DNA of 17,427 bases from contig JAISBK010000024.1 in NCBI GenBank assembly GCA_031266255.1, positions 1-17,427 of the forward strand, in the 5' to 3' direction. The DNA comes from Treponema sp. GTDB taxonomy: Bacteria > Spirochaetota > Spirochaetia > Treponematales > Breznakiellaceae. The notes beneath the pieces were generated by a model. It made no database searches and was not told the origin of the DNA. It worked only from the letters and a program-made list of their open reading frames with translations. This document shows positions 1 through 7,936 of this stretch, piece by piece. The position numbers and the translations under genes are program-made. How positions within the stretch are numbered: position 1 is the first letter of the stretch; the number at the start of each line of letters is the position of its first letter.

Positions 1-890
1 AGATAAGTTGAAATCTCTTGATACCACATACGAACTCCTGGCCGTTTATTAGGATCAGTTACACCTTCTGTAAAATTTTGAATAAATAAACTTTTTATTC
101 TGTATGGTATATGGCTCCAGATATGGTACCAAGGTCCTTGAGGAATTTCCTTGTTGTCTTTACCGTAAGGGAAATTGCCTTGACGCAAATTTGTTACCGG
201 GTCATCCCCTCCTACAATATCATAAGGATGCCGTCCAAGCATGAGACATTCAAAGAGAATTATAGCAAGTGAAAAATTTTCACTTGCCACTGTGCGGACT
301 ACCTGTTTAAAATTCTTATTGTGATGTTCTATCGGGGTCAGATCAGGGCTTCCAACAGGGCAGGGGAAATATTTTCCATTTATAGTAACTTGATAACTAT
401 CGCAATCAATCATCGTTACTTTATTATTGCCTTTGTTGCATAAAAAATTAAGTAAATTGTAATCTCCTATAAAAACATTTTTTGAATGAAGTATTTCTAT
501 GTTTTTAAGAAAACTTAACAAAAATTGCAATAGAAGAACACGATTCAAATTGGGGAAATGTTTTTTATACGCAACCCCGTGTGCCAGATAACGCATAGGT
601 GAACCAAATCCTCGTTTCATAGCATAGCCTATCCATTGTCCTAAAGAATTATAGATGCTTATCAAGGGCCAGCATACATCAATACTTTCAAAATTGTTTT
701 TTATACTCACCATAGTATCGATTTTCTGTTGATATTCATATCTATTTGCGTTTAGTTTGTCAGCATGATATATCTTTACAAGAGTACCCGGTTTATCTTC
801 CAAGACATAAACACTTCCTTCACCTCCTGGTTTTGCAATAAGTTTTTCAAACTGTTTCGATTGACCAAATTTGTCAAATACTTGCGTCAT
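1..890 (-). CDS. Divergent protein kinase of the TerY-P type, partial (3' end off window)
   Basis: I translated the minus strand from an ATG at 890 and found an open frame of 296 codons running off the left edge. It reads as a Ser/Thr-kinase-like fold. A glycine-rich loop (GGEGSVYVL) lies at residues 22-30, the ATP-anchoring lysine in VKIY is K39, a catalytic loop IGDYNLLNF has D143 and N148, and the metal-binding acidic motif is IDCDS with D162. The usual HRD and DFG triplets are replaced by GDY and DCD, as in the divergent kinases found beside TerY proteins and PP2C phosphatases. No membrane segment is seen. The start follows AGGAG by six bases and lies 27 bases after the vWA gene, so the two are probably one operon. 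The kinase probably phosphorylates proteins in the cytoplasm; its substrate is unknown. The active-site residues appear intact. The C-terminal part, which may carry extra domains, cannot be seen. Confidence 0.85.
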   Translation of the reverse strand, partial: MTQVFDKFGQSKQFEKLIAKPGGEGSVYVLEDKPGTLVKIYHADKLNANRYEYQQKIDTMVSIKNNFESIDVCWPLISIYNSLGQWIGYAMKRGFGSPMRYLAHGVAYKKHFPNLNRVLLLQFLLSFLKNIEILHSKNVFIGDYNLLNFLCNKGNNKVTMIDCDSYQVTINGKYFPCPVGSPDLTPIEHHNKNFKQVVRTVASENFSLAIILFECLMLGRHPYDIVGGDDPVTNLRQGNFPYGKDNKEIPQGPWYHIWSHIPYRIKSLFIQNFTEGVTDPNKRPGVRMWYQEISTY

Positions 891-917
891 TATCTCCTGC
901 TTATCAGTAGTTGGAAT

Positions 918-1586
918 TCATATTGAATCCCAACTGCCAGTTGGTGGAAGCTTAACCGTTGCGGTTGTAGAGCCGGAAATTGAAACACGGGCCATACTAG
1001 CAGAAAGCCATGCAAAGAATTCCCTAAATTTAAGACCTGCCAATAATTTTGCAGGTCTATTTGAAAATTGAGATAATTTATTAAGATCGGCACCGCTTAC
1101 CCCAATTGGCATGGCTACCAATTTTCGATTATCCGCCATCAACCGTGCCCGGGTTGCTGCGTCCTGCCAAGCATCTGTTGGTTCACCATCGCTCATAAGT
1201 ACAAGCCAAGGCTGATAGTAGGGGACCCCCTTACTTTTATATTCTCCTTTTCTTACTTCAATCAGGTCCAAGGCCAAGTTTACAGCCTCACCAAGAGGTG
1301 TTCCACCTCCAGCACTGAAAGTATGTGCTAATTCAATAAGATGGGCAGGGGTAATTTGCAATTGTTGTTGTACATCTGGTCCAGCAGTAACAACGCCAAC
1401 TTCAACTGAATATTGAGCCAATTCATCGTTTTTGATTTCTTCAATAAACTGAATGACACCTTGATTGAGTTCATTGATGGGTTGACCTGACATGGAGCCA
1501 GAAGTGTCCAATACCAAAATACAGGCACATCTCGGCGTTGGATTCACCACTAAATCGTTATTTCTCTGGACAATTAAGTCATTCAT
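918..1586 (-). CDS. TerY-like von Willebrand factor A domain protein
   Basis: This 222-residue protein is almost entirely one vWA domain. The metal-ion-dependent adhesion site is complete: DTSGSMSG at 27-34 (D27, S29, S31), the threonine of GGGTPLGEA at T96, and D133 in MSDGEPTD. The tail has LKFREFFAWLSASMARVS at 185-202, the usual end of TerY proteins. There is no signal peptide or membrane segment, so it is cytoplasmic. TerY-family proteins are encoded with a PP2C phosphatase and a kinase in stress-response and tellurite-resistance-related clusters, where they are thought to act as metal-dependent scaffolds. Here the kinase follows directly, which supports that assignment. The ATG at 1586 is preceded by CAGGAGGG nine bases upstream, a strong ribosome binding site. 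Family assignment is firm; the biological role is inferred. Confidence 0.93.
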   Translation of the reverse strand: MNDLIVQRNNDLVVNPTPRCACILVLDTSGSMSGQPINELNQGVIQFIEEIKNDELAQYSVEVGVVTAGPDVQQQLQITPAHLIELAHTFSAGGGTPLGEAVNLALDLIEVRKGEYKSKGVPYYQPWLVLMSDGEPTDAWQDAATRARLMADNRKLVAMPIGVSGADLNKLSQFSNRPAKLLAGLKFREFFAWLSASMARVSISGSTTATVKLPPTGSWDSI

Positions 1587-1678
1587 TCCTTAATACCCTC
1601 CTGATAATTTTACTATGATATACGTTCTGGAATTGCAAGCGTGTTATTTATACCTGGTTTGCCATTTTTTTCATCCTA

Positions 1679-1697
1679 TTATCAATATGTTATCAAT
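1679..1697. repeat. Two direct 8-bp repeats spaced one helical turn apart
   Basis: TTATCAAT occurs at 1679-1686 and again at 1690-1697, an 11-base period. It lies about 100 bases upstream of the vWA gene, between it and the small ORF. Eleven-base direct repeats are the typical layout for OmpR-family regulators, but the region is very AT-rich and a chance repeat is quite possible. Confidence 0.35.
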
Positions 1698-1706
1698 TTT
1701 TATATT

Positions 1707-1937
1707 TTATGACAATAGAGGGTAATCTTGAATGTTTGTAATACATTTATATTTTGGAATAAAACTCGTATTACTACGATTAATTTTATTAACTGTATTT
1801 CTGTCTTGATAGTCAAGATTTATAGCAACTAAATAACCAATATCCATGGTATCATTTATAGGTTTTACGATTGCATTAAATTGGTTATATTCCTTTATAT
1901 TAATATTATTACTTTCATCTAAGGTTATTTTCTTCAT
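1707..1937 (-). CDS. Small hypothetical protein upstream of the TerY-kinase pair
   Basis: I do not recognise this ORF. From the ATG at 1937 it encodes 76 residues, polar and rich in Asn, Ile and Lys, beginning MKKITLDESNN and ending QDYPLLS. It has no membrane segment, signal peptide or cysteine motif beyond a single Cys. The frame is open further upstream, and a GTG at 2039 would give 110 residues, but that start has no visible ribosome binding site and would place a good promoter inside the gene. The ATG at 1937 has only a weak AGAAGA upstream. The gene is co-directional with the vWA gene, which begins 120 bases downstream, and shares its low GC content. It may be an accessory part of the TerY-P locus, a remnant of a larger gene, or a chance frame. 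Confidence 0.4.
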   Translation of the reverse strand: MKKITLDESNNINIKEYNQFNAIVKPINDTMDIGYLVAINLDYQDRNTVNKINRSNTSFIPKYKCITNIQDYPLLS

Positions 1938-1965
1938 AAAAGTCTTCTGTCTATATTTTAATATA

Positions 1966-1994
1966 ATCCTAGCCCTTTCTAGCTTTTTTGTCAA
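1966..1994 (-). promoter_or_regulatory. Sigma-70-type promoter reading toward the small ORF and vWA gene
   Basis: On the minus strand a perfect TTGACA (1989-1994) is followed after exactly 17 bases by TAGGAT (1966-1971). Transcription would start near 1959 and give a leader of about 20 bases before the ATG at 1937. The -35 box is perfect and the -10 box matches four of six positions. It could drive the small ORF, the vWA gene and the kinase as one unit. Confidence 0.55.
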
Positions 1995-2089
1995 GAATTT
2001 TTTGCAAATAGGTGATTCACCCGTGATAATTTCACCCACGTTTACGATAACCGCTTCGGCGATCTTTGTTTGGCTGGTGTGGTGGAACT

Positions 2090-2145
2090 AAAAAGAATGG
2101 GGGCCGGGGAGTTTATGGATACACCGTGCAACTCCCAGGCCCCCA
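2090..2145 (-). terminator. Intrinsic terminator of the PFOR gene
   Basis: The arms 2098-2113 and 2130-2145 form a 16-bp stem with a single mismatch (G2106 against A2137), very GC-rich, with a 16-base loop. On the minus strand the stem is followed by TTCTTTTT (2097-2090). It lies 24 bases beyond the PFOR stop codon, and ends that transcript before the AT-rich TerY region. Confidence 0.88.
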
Positions 2146-2168
2146 CCCTTGCTTCGGGGAATGGCCGG

Positions 2169-5100
2169 TTAGAAGGGCCGCGCCGCCAGATACTGGTATT
2201 CTTTCAGCACTCGCTCGGTCTGAGCCTTGGCTTTGGCCAGCAATGCGGTAGCCCGTTCAGGATCAGCTGCCTTGAGACTCTTAAACCGCACTTCCTTGTA
2301 CATAAAGTCTTCCAGACTGGTGGTGGGGTCTTTGGAATCAAGTTGGAAGGGGTTCTTATTCTCCTGTTTAAGCCGGGGATCGTAGCGGTACAGCGGCCAG
2401 AGGCCAGAGGTAACCGCAGCCTTCTGCTGCTCTAAGCCTCGGCTCATATCAATCCCGTGGTTGATACAGTGGGAATAGGCAATGATAATTGAGGGACCGT
2501 CATAGCTCTCCGCTTCCCGGAAGGCCTTGATCACCTGGGCGATGTTAGCCCCCATGGAAACTTTTGCCACATACACATACCCATAACTCATAGCCATAGC
2601 CCCCAGGTCCTTCTTGGTGATGTCCTTACCACCTGCGGCAAATTTAGCGATGGCTCCTACCGGAGTTGCCTTGGACATCTGACCGCCGGTATTGGAGTAG
2701 ACTTCCGTATCCATACAGAGGATATTCACGTTCCGGCCTGAAGCAAGTACATGGTCAAGTCCGCCGTAGCCGATGTCATAGCCCCAGCCGTCACCTCCCA
2801 GGATCCATACGGAACGTTTGATGAAATGGTCGGCTAGAGAAAGGAGCATTTTCGCGGTTGGCTTACTTTCCCCTGCCAGGGTCTGCTTCAGTTCATCTAC
2901 CCACTTCCGCTGTTCTTCAATGGCCGCATCATCGGCCTGGGCATTGGCGAGTATCTGATCGATCCGGTTTCCCTGGATGCCTTCCTTTTTGGCTTGGACC
3001 GCTACTTCCCGGGCATGTTCCGCCAGTTTATCACTGGTGAGCCGCATCCCCAGGCCGAACTCCGCGGCATCTTCAAAGAGGCTGTTAGACCAAGCCGGCC
3101 CCCGTCCATCTGCCCGTTGACAGTAGGGGGTGGTGGGAAGGTTCCCGCCGTAGATGGACGAACACCCTGTGGCGTTTGCGATGACCGCCCGGTCACCGAA
3201 GAGCTGGGAAAGGAGCTTCACATAAGGAGTCTCCCCGCAACCCCCGCATGCGCCGGAGAATTCGAAGAGCGGTCGCTTGTACGCTAAACCCTTGACTGCA
3301 GAGAGGTTCAACTCTTCTGCGGGAACTTCAGGAAGGGTGAGGAAGTAATCCCACGCAGCAGCTTGTTCAGCATGATACGCCGGGTCATCAGCATAGGACT
3401 TCCAGGAAAGGGCCTGGGGTTTGGAAGCATCTTTGGACTTGGGACAGATATTGAGACAGACCCCACATTCCATACAGTCCTCTGCGGAAATAACAAGACA
3501 GGTTTTCTTGCCCTCCACTGCTTTGGGCTTGATTGCCGTGGTCTTAAAACCCTGGGGCGCGGCTGCCACTTGTGCATCGGTGAGGTTCTTCATGCGGATA
3601 CACGCGTGGGAACAAACTGCCGCGCAGTTACCGCACTGGATACACGCATCAGGATTCCACGAAGGTACTCGCTCGGCAACCGCCCGTTTTTCGTACTGGG
3701 TGGTGGCGGTGGGGAAGGTCCCGTCTTCGGGGATCTTACTTACCGGGAGCTTATCCCCTTCCTGAATGGATACTGCACCTAAGGTTTCCTGGATCCATGT
3801 ATTCCGGGCCGTGGCAAAGGGTTTTTTCATGTGGAGTTTGCTGTCCGCAGTGGCGGGGTACTTGACCTCTTCTACCGCAGAAAGGGCAGCGTCCACGGTG
3901 GCGAAGTTTTTCTGGACCACATCCACCCCTTTCTTACCGTAGGATTTCTCGATGAAGTGTTTCATTTCTTCCACGGCCAGTGCATCGGGCAATACCCCGG
4001 AAATCTTGAAGTAGGCAGCCTGCATCACCGTATTGATCCGATTCCCCATACCGGTCTTGCGGGCTATCTCTACGGCATTGATCACGAAGAACCGAAGCTT
4101 CTTAGCGATGATCCGCTTCTGGGCCTCTACAGGTATTTCGCTCCAGACCTCTGCTGCACTGTACGGACTGTTCAGGAGGAAGGTTCCGCCGTCCTTAGCA
4201 TTAGCCAGCATATCCAGAGTCTCCATGTAGGAAAACTTGTGGCACGCCAAGAAGTCCGCCTTGGTGATGAGATAGGGCCTACGGATGGGCTTTGTTCCAA
4301 AGCGAAGGTGGCTAATGGTGAAGCCTCCGGATTTCTTGGAGTCGTAGGAGAAATAGGCCTGGGCGAACAGCTCCGGCTTAGTAGCGCCGATGATTTTTAT
4401 GGAGTTTTTGTTTGCCCCTACCGTACCGTCGGATCCTAATCCATAGAACATAGCTTCATTCATGCCTTCTTCAGGAATTACAAAATGTTCATCGTAATCA
4501 AGGCTCTTCCCTTGGACATCATCCTTGATACCCACTATAAAATTGGGGATATGCTTCCCGGAAAGATTGTCAAACACCGCCTTGACCATGCTGGGGGTAA
4601 ATTCTTTAGACCCAAGGCCATACCGGCCCCCAAGAATGGTGGGGAACTGGGATTGCCAGGGAGCTTTTCCATTCTGAGTTACGATGCCGCAGGCGGACAC
4701 CACATCCTCGTAAAGAGGCTCTCCGAGGGAACCAGGCTCTTTAGTACGATCGAGCACCGCAATAGACTTAACCGTAGGAGGCAGGGCCTTGACGAATCCA
4801 GCGGCATCAAAAGGCCGGAAAAGCCGAACCTTGAGGACCCCTACCTTTTCGCCCTTAGCCACCAGGTATTCCACGGTTTCTTCACAGGTTTCTGCGCCGG
4901 ACCCCATGATCACCAGCACTTTTTCCGCATCCTTAGCACCGAAGTAGTCGAATATATGGTAGGCCCGACCCGTAAGTTTGGCGTACTTGTCCATTTCTGC
5001 CTGGACAAGGGCAGGAACCTTATCATAATACTGGTTCACCCCCTCCCGGCCTTGGAAGTAGGTATCAGGATTCTGTGCGGTTCCCCGGATCGCGGGTTTT

Positions 5101-5735
5101 TCCGGCGTAAGCCCCCGGGTCCGGTGCGCTCGGACCAGCTCGTCATCGATCATCTCGCGCAGCACCGTGTAGGGTACTTCCTCAATTTTCTGCTGCTCAT
5201 GGCTCGTCCGGAAGCCGTCAAAGAAGTGGAGGAACGGTACGCGGGAACGCAGCGTAGCTGCATGAGCGATTACCGCCAGATCCATCACTTCTTGAACACT
5301 GTTAGAAGCCAGAAGAGCCCAACCGGTCTGCCTACAGGCCATCACGTCTTGGTGATCCCCGAAGATCGAAAGAGAACTGGTCGCTAAGGCTCGAGCGGCA
5401 ATATGAAACACCGTAGAAGTCAGTTCCCCGGCGATCTTGTACATATTCGGAATCATCAACAAGAGGCCTTGGGAAGCAGTGAAGGTGGTACTAAGAGCAC
5501 CGGTGGTCAGAGCCCCATGTACTGCTCCTGCGGCACCAGCCTCAGACTGCATCTCGACAACTTGAGGGATCGTATCCCACAGATTTCTCCGGCCTTGGGC
5601 AGAAAACTCATCCGAAAGCTCTCCCATAGGACTTGATGGAGTAATTGGGTAAATCGCGATTACTTCACTGAGCGCATGGGCCACATACGCTGCAGCGGCG
5701 TTACCATCAATCATAACCATTTTTTTATCAGACAT
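2169..5735 (-). CDS. nifJ: Pyruvate:ferredoxin (flavodoxin) oxidoreductase, single-chain
   Basis: This cytoplasmic enzyme of 1188 residues converts pyruvate and CoA to acetyl-CoA and CO2, reducing ferredoxin or flavodoxin. The length is typical of the fused homodimeric form. The N-terminal domain has YPITPSSPMGE with T32, QSE with E65 and R115, equivalents of pyruvate/TPP-site residues in the Desulfovibrio africanus enzyme. The inserted ferredoxin domain has CIQCGNCAAVC near residue 695 and CMECGVCLNIC near 752, binding two [4Fe-4S] clusters. The proximal cluster ligands are CGGC near 828, the Cys of ATGCSS near 857, and the Cys of SHCINHG near 1088. The TPP motif GDGWGYDIGYGG begins near 978. 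The ATG at 5735 follows GAGGAA with suitable spacing. The gene stands alone between its own promoter and terminator. No defect is visible. It indicates anaerobic fermentative or acetogenic metabolism; the symbol nifJ is conventional and does not prove a link to nitrogen fixation. Confidence 0.97.
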   Translation of the reverse strand: MSDKKMVMIDGNAAAAYVAHALSEVIAIYPITPSSPMGELSDEFSAQGRRNLWDTIPQVVEMQSEAGAAGAVHGALTTGALSTTFTASQGLLLMIPNMYKIAGELTSTVFHIAARALATSSLSIFGDHQDVMACRQTGWALLASNSVQEVMDLAVIAHAATLRSRVPFLHFFDGFRTSHEQQKIEEVPYTVLREMIDDELVRAHRTRGLTPEKPAIRGTAQNPDTYFQGREGVNQYYDKVPALVQAEMDKYAKLTGRAYHIFDYFGAKDAEKVLVIMGSGAETCEETVEYLVAKGEKVGVLKVRLFRPFDAAGFVKALPPTVKSIAVLDRTKEPGSLGEPLYEDVVSACGIVTQNGKAPWQSQFPTILGGRYGLGSKEFTPSMVKAVFDNLSGKHIPNFIVGIKDDVQGKSLDYDEHFVIPEEGMNEAMFYGLGSDGTVGANKNSIKIIGATKPELFAQAYFSYDSKKSGGFTISHLRFGTKPIRRPYLITKADFLACHKFSYMETLDMLANAKDGGTFLLNSPYSAAEVWSEIPVEAQKRIIAKKLRFFVINAVEIARKTGMGNRINTVMQAAYFKISGVLPDALAVEEMKHFIEKSYGKKGVDVVQKNFATVDAALSAVEEVKYPATADSKLHMKKPFATARNTWIQETLGAVSIQEGDKLPVSKIPEDGTFPTATTQYEKRAVAERVPSWNPDACIQCGNCAAVCSHACIRMKNLTDAQVAAAPQGFKTTAIKPKAVEGKKTCLVISAEDCMECGVCLNICPKSKDASKPQALSWKSYADDPAYHAEQAAAWDYFLTLPEVPAEELNLSAVKGLAYKRPLFEFSGACGGCGETPYVKLLSQLFGDRAVIANATGCSSIYGGNLPTTPYCQRADGRGPAWSNSLFEDAAEFGLGMRLTSDKLAEHAREVAVQAKKEGIQGNRIDQILANAQADDAAIEEQRKWVDELKQTLAGESKPTAKMLLSLADHFIKRSVWILGGDGWGYDIGYGGLDHVLASGRNVNILCMDTEVYSNTGGQMSKATPVGAIAKFAAGGKDITKKDLGAMAMSYGYVYVAKVSMGANIAQVIKAFREAESYDGPSIIIAYSHCINHGIDMSRGLEQQKAAVTSGLWPLYRYDPRLKQENKNPFQLDSKDPTTSLEDFMYKEVRFKSLKAADPERATALLAKAKAQTERVLKEYQYLAARPF

Positions 5736-5766
5736 TACTGTTCCTCATTTTGGTAGGATTGTTCTT

Positions 5767-5795
5767 ATTATAGTTTTCTTAGTTTATTTATGCAA
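5767..5795 (-). promoter_or_regulatory. Sigma-70-type promoter of the PFOR gene
   Basis: On the minus strand TTGCAT (5790-5795) and a perfect TATAAT (5767-5772) are separated by 17 bases. The predicted start near 5760 leaves a leader of about 25 bases containing the GAGGAA ribosome binding site. A perfect -10 box with correct spacing fits a strongly expressed central-metabolism gene. Confidence 0.7.
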
Positions 5796-5826
5796 CAGGG
5801 ATGTTCGGGTGAGCCAAAACCTCCCT

Positions 5827-5855
5827 TGACATTTCTTATGGGCTATACTAAACTC
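5827..5855 (+). promoter_or_regulatory. Candidate promoter of the chemoreceptor operon
   Basis: TTGACA (5827-5832) is perfect; 17 bases later is TAAACT (5850-5855), four of six matches to the -10 consensus. It would give a leader of roughly 205 bases before the chemoreceptor ATG. An overlapping TATACT is too close to the -35 box to pair with it. The call rests on the -35 box and spacing. Confidence 0.4.
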
Positions 5856-6035
5856 AACGAAAGTTGAATGGGTTGTTCTTGCCCTGGTTCATAAGGGTCG
5901 GTAATAATCATTTTTTAATAGTAGAATATAATGGTTTATCAAGTTTTTCATGAAAAATCTGTAATTCCTTGTAGATATAATCGAGTATGGTTTCCTTTTT
6001 ATAGAGCAGGGACGGTTAGTCGGGGAATGACAGAG

Positions 6036-6058
6036 CCATGTAAAACCAAAAAACATGG
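6036..6058 (+). promoter_or_regulatory. Small hairpin overlapping the chemoreceptor ribosome binding site
   Basis: CCATGT (6036-6041) can pair with ACATGG (6053-6058) across an 11-base A-rich loop. The right arm covers the first two bases of the GGAGG (6057-6061) that serves the ATG at 6068. Folding would partly hide the ribosome binding site. The stem is only six pairs, so any effect would be modest. Confidence 0.3.
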
Positions 6059-6067
6059 AGGTTTCCG

Positions 6068-7936
6068 ATGAATGAAACACAACGGTCGTATATTACCCTT
6101 GCAGTTGGTACTGCACTGGTACAGATTGCGGTGGTACTGGGTTCTGTTCTGATACTAAGGGATGCAGGGGCTGCTCAGAGCTGGTCTTTAGCGGTCGTGG
6201 TTGGGCTTGGCCTTGTCTTTCTTATCCTGGTTGCCGTGCTTTTCTTTAAGTTGGGAAGTATCCTGGGAGAAGAGTTGCAGAAATCCCAGTGGAAAGATCT
6301 AAACCAGCATCGTGAGCGCTTGCAAAGCATCGGCGGGGTTGGGTTAAAAAGTTTTGGTATCTATGCCTTAGGAGGGCTCTTTTATGCGGCGGTTCTTGTT
6401 CCCTTTGCTTCGGCCCTGGGGATAAATGATCAGAAAGGGGCGATTTTTCTGTACCACCTGGCCTTTGCCCTGGTATGCGGGGTCTTTGTCTTTATGAAAA
6501 CCGATAACCAGATAAGCGTATTTCTGATTACCCAATCAATTACCCGGTATCCCCCTGATCTGCAGGAACGAGGACAATACCGTAAGTTGATTATGGTTCC
6601 TTCTGTTATGATCTTGGGGAGTGTGATCCTGGGTATCGGATGTACGTTACTCATGCATAGAGCCGCTGCTGAGGGGAATAGGGTCCTTCTCTCGAAAACC
6701 CTGACCATAAGCGTGCTCAGTGGGATTATATTTCTGGTAATGGCTCTCGTGTGTGCCTTTGAACAGGGTAAATCCGCCGTAGGCAGCTATGATTTGATTA
6801 TCAAGGAGCTTGAACGGATTACCTTGGAAGAAAAGGATATGAAACAGCGGATTACCATTGCTTCGATTGACGAATTGGGGGTTATTGCAGGACTCATCAA
6901 TTATCTCTGTCATGATCTTTCCAAGCATATCAGTGCAATCAAGGAATTTCAGCAGCATTTTTTCGAATTAGGAAAAGACCTGCAACGGAACGCCCAGAAT
7001 TCTGCAAATGCCGTATCTCGTATTGCTTCCAATATTGATATAGTCAAGGATAAATCTGACACCCAGGTAAATACGGTGAAGGATTCTGCCGGAGCCGTAG
7101 AGAGAGTTGCCGCTAATATCAGGATAATGGAGAAGCTTATTGATGAACAGGCAGACAGTATCTCCGCCGCATCAACTTCAATAGAAGAGATGGTGGGTAA
7201 TATCGCATCGGTTAGTACGTCAATCAATGTAATGGCGGATCAGTTTATCGAACTCATTTCCCTGGCGGAAAAGGGCAAAGGCGCGCAGATCGAGTCCATG
7301 AAGAAAATCGAACTCATTGCGGAACGTTCCGCTGCCCTTTTGGAAGCCAACAAGGTCATATCCACCATTGCCAGCCAGACCAACCTCTTGGCCATGAATG
7401 CCGCGATTGAGGCGGCGCACGCGGGAGATACCGGGAAAGGTTTTGCGGTGGTGGCCGACGAAATACGCAAGCTGGCAGAGACCTCTGCCGGTCAGTCAAA
7501 GAATATCCGGGAAGAAATCAATATGGTGCAGCAGGCTATCGCAGAAGTGGTTACCACCTCCAAGGATTCGGAAAGTGCCTTTACCAGGGTTTCAGAGCGT
7601 ATTGGAAAGACCGATGCTATTGTGCGGGAAGTCAGGCAAGCCATGAACGAACAAAAGGAAGGGTCTTCTCAGATCCTTAAGACCCTGCAAGTGGTAAACG
7701 AAGTGACCGCTAATGTACGGAAGGGATCTAAGGAAATGAGCGCCGGTAATAACACCATGATTACTACCATCAATCTCTTGCAAGATTCTTCCCGGCAGAT
7801 CCAGCAAAACATGGAACAAATAGTAACTGGTTTTGACGAAATAGAAGGGGGTTCAAAAATGGTCTCAGATGCAGTGGAAAAAACCATCAAGAACGTAAAG
7901 GGTATGGAACTTGTGGTGGGGCATTTTAAGACCTAA
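6068..7936 (+). CDS. Methyl-accepting chemotaxis protein with six membrane segments
   Basis: This 622-residue chemoreceptor signals to CheA/CheW. Six hydrophobic segments are visible at about 8-30, 39-63, 97-117, 125-145, 173-195 and 211-230, with only short loops, so there is no periplasmic ligand domain; the stimulus is probably sensed in or near the membrane, or through a partner. A HAMP-like stretch follows at about 237-288, with the characteristic SIDELG near 266-271. The cytoplasmic coiled coil then reaches the conserved hairpin tip, about 429-480, containing NLLAMNAAIEAAHAG and FAVVADEIRKLAE. There is no C-terminal CheR-binding pentapeptide. The ATG at 6068 follows GGAGG by six bases. 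The hybrid kinase gene starts 81 bases downstream on the same strand, so co-transcription and a shared stimulus are likely. The family is certain; the ligand is unknown. Confidence 0.95.
   Translation: MNETQRSYITLAVGTALVQIAVVLGSVLILRDAGAAQSWSLAVVVGLGLVFLILVAVLFFKLGSILGEELQKSQWKDLNQHRERLQSIGGVGLKSFGIYALGGLFYAAVLVPFASALGINDQKGAIFLYHLAFALVCGVFVFMKTDNQISVFLITQSITRYPPDLQERGQYRKLIMVPSVMILGSVILGIGCTLLMHRAAAEGNRVLLSKTLTISVLSGIIFLVMALVCAFEQGKSAVGSYDLIIKELERITLEEKDMKQRITIASIDELGVIAGLINYLCHDLSKHISAIKEFQQHFFELGKDLQRNAQNSANAVSRIASNIDIVKDKSDTQVNTVKDSAGAVERVAANIRIMEKLIDEQADSISAASTSIEEMVGNIASVSTSINVMADQFIELISLAEKGKGAQIESMKKIELIAERSAALLEANKVISTIASQTNLLAMNAAIEAAHAGDTGKGFAVVADEIRKLAETSAGQSKNIREEINMVQQAIAEVVTTSKDSESAFTRVSERIGKTDAIVREVRQAMNEQKEGSSQILKTLQVVNEVTANVRKGSKEMSAGNNTMITTINLLQDSSRQIQQNMEQIVTGFDEIEGGSKMVSDAVEKTIKNVKGMELVVGHFKT

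Larger units (their letters stand above)
5736..6067. other. Divergent intergenic region between PFOR and chemoreceptor genes
   Basis: These 332 bases hold the PFOR promoter (minus strand) and a candidate promoter for the chemoreceptor operon (plus strand), back to back within about 90 bases. The remaining 200 bases would be a long 5' leader. It contains a tiny TCAAC-GAAA-GTTGA hairpin near 5854-5868 and a second TATAAT at 5927-5932 without a good -35 box. I searched by eye for a c-di-GMP riboswitch core and a sigma-28 motif and saw neither. No credible gene is present. Confidence 0.6.

Noticed and set aside
1707..2039. The longer 110-codon version of the small ORF starting at GTG 2039
   Set aside because: No ribosome binding site precedes the GTG, and a good promoter with perfect -35 box would lie inside the frame, so the shorter start at 1937 is preferred, though not proven.
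4485..5387. A 300-codon plus-strand open frame opposite the PFOR gene
   Set aside because: It lies wholly antisense to a well-supported enzyme gene, has no family resemblance, and arises from the high-GC codon pattern of the PFOR gene. The same applies to 3831-4439, 3363-3782 and 2070-2435.
5856..6067. A possible cyclic-di-GMP riboswitch in the leader of the chemoreceptor operon
   Set aside because: Considered because of the HD-GYP gene downstream, but the conserved core motifs of the known classes are not visible by eye.
5889..6080. A 63-codon minus-strand frame upstream of the chemoreceptor
   Set aside because: It overlaps the chemoreceptor start and ribosome binding site on the opposite strand and has no recognisable features.
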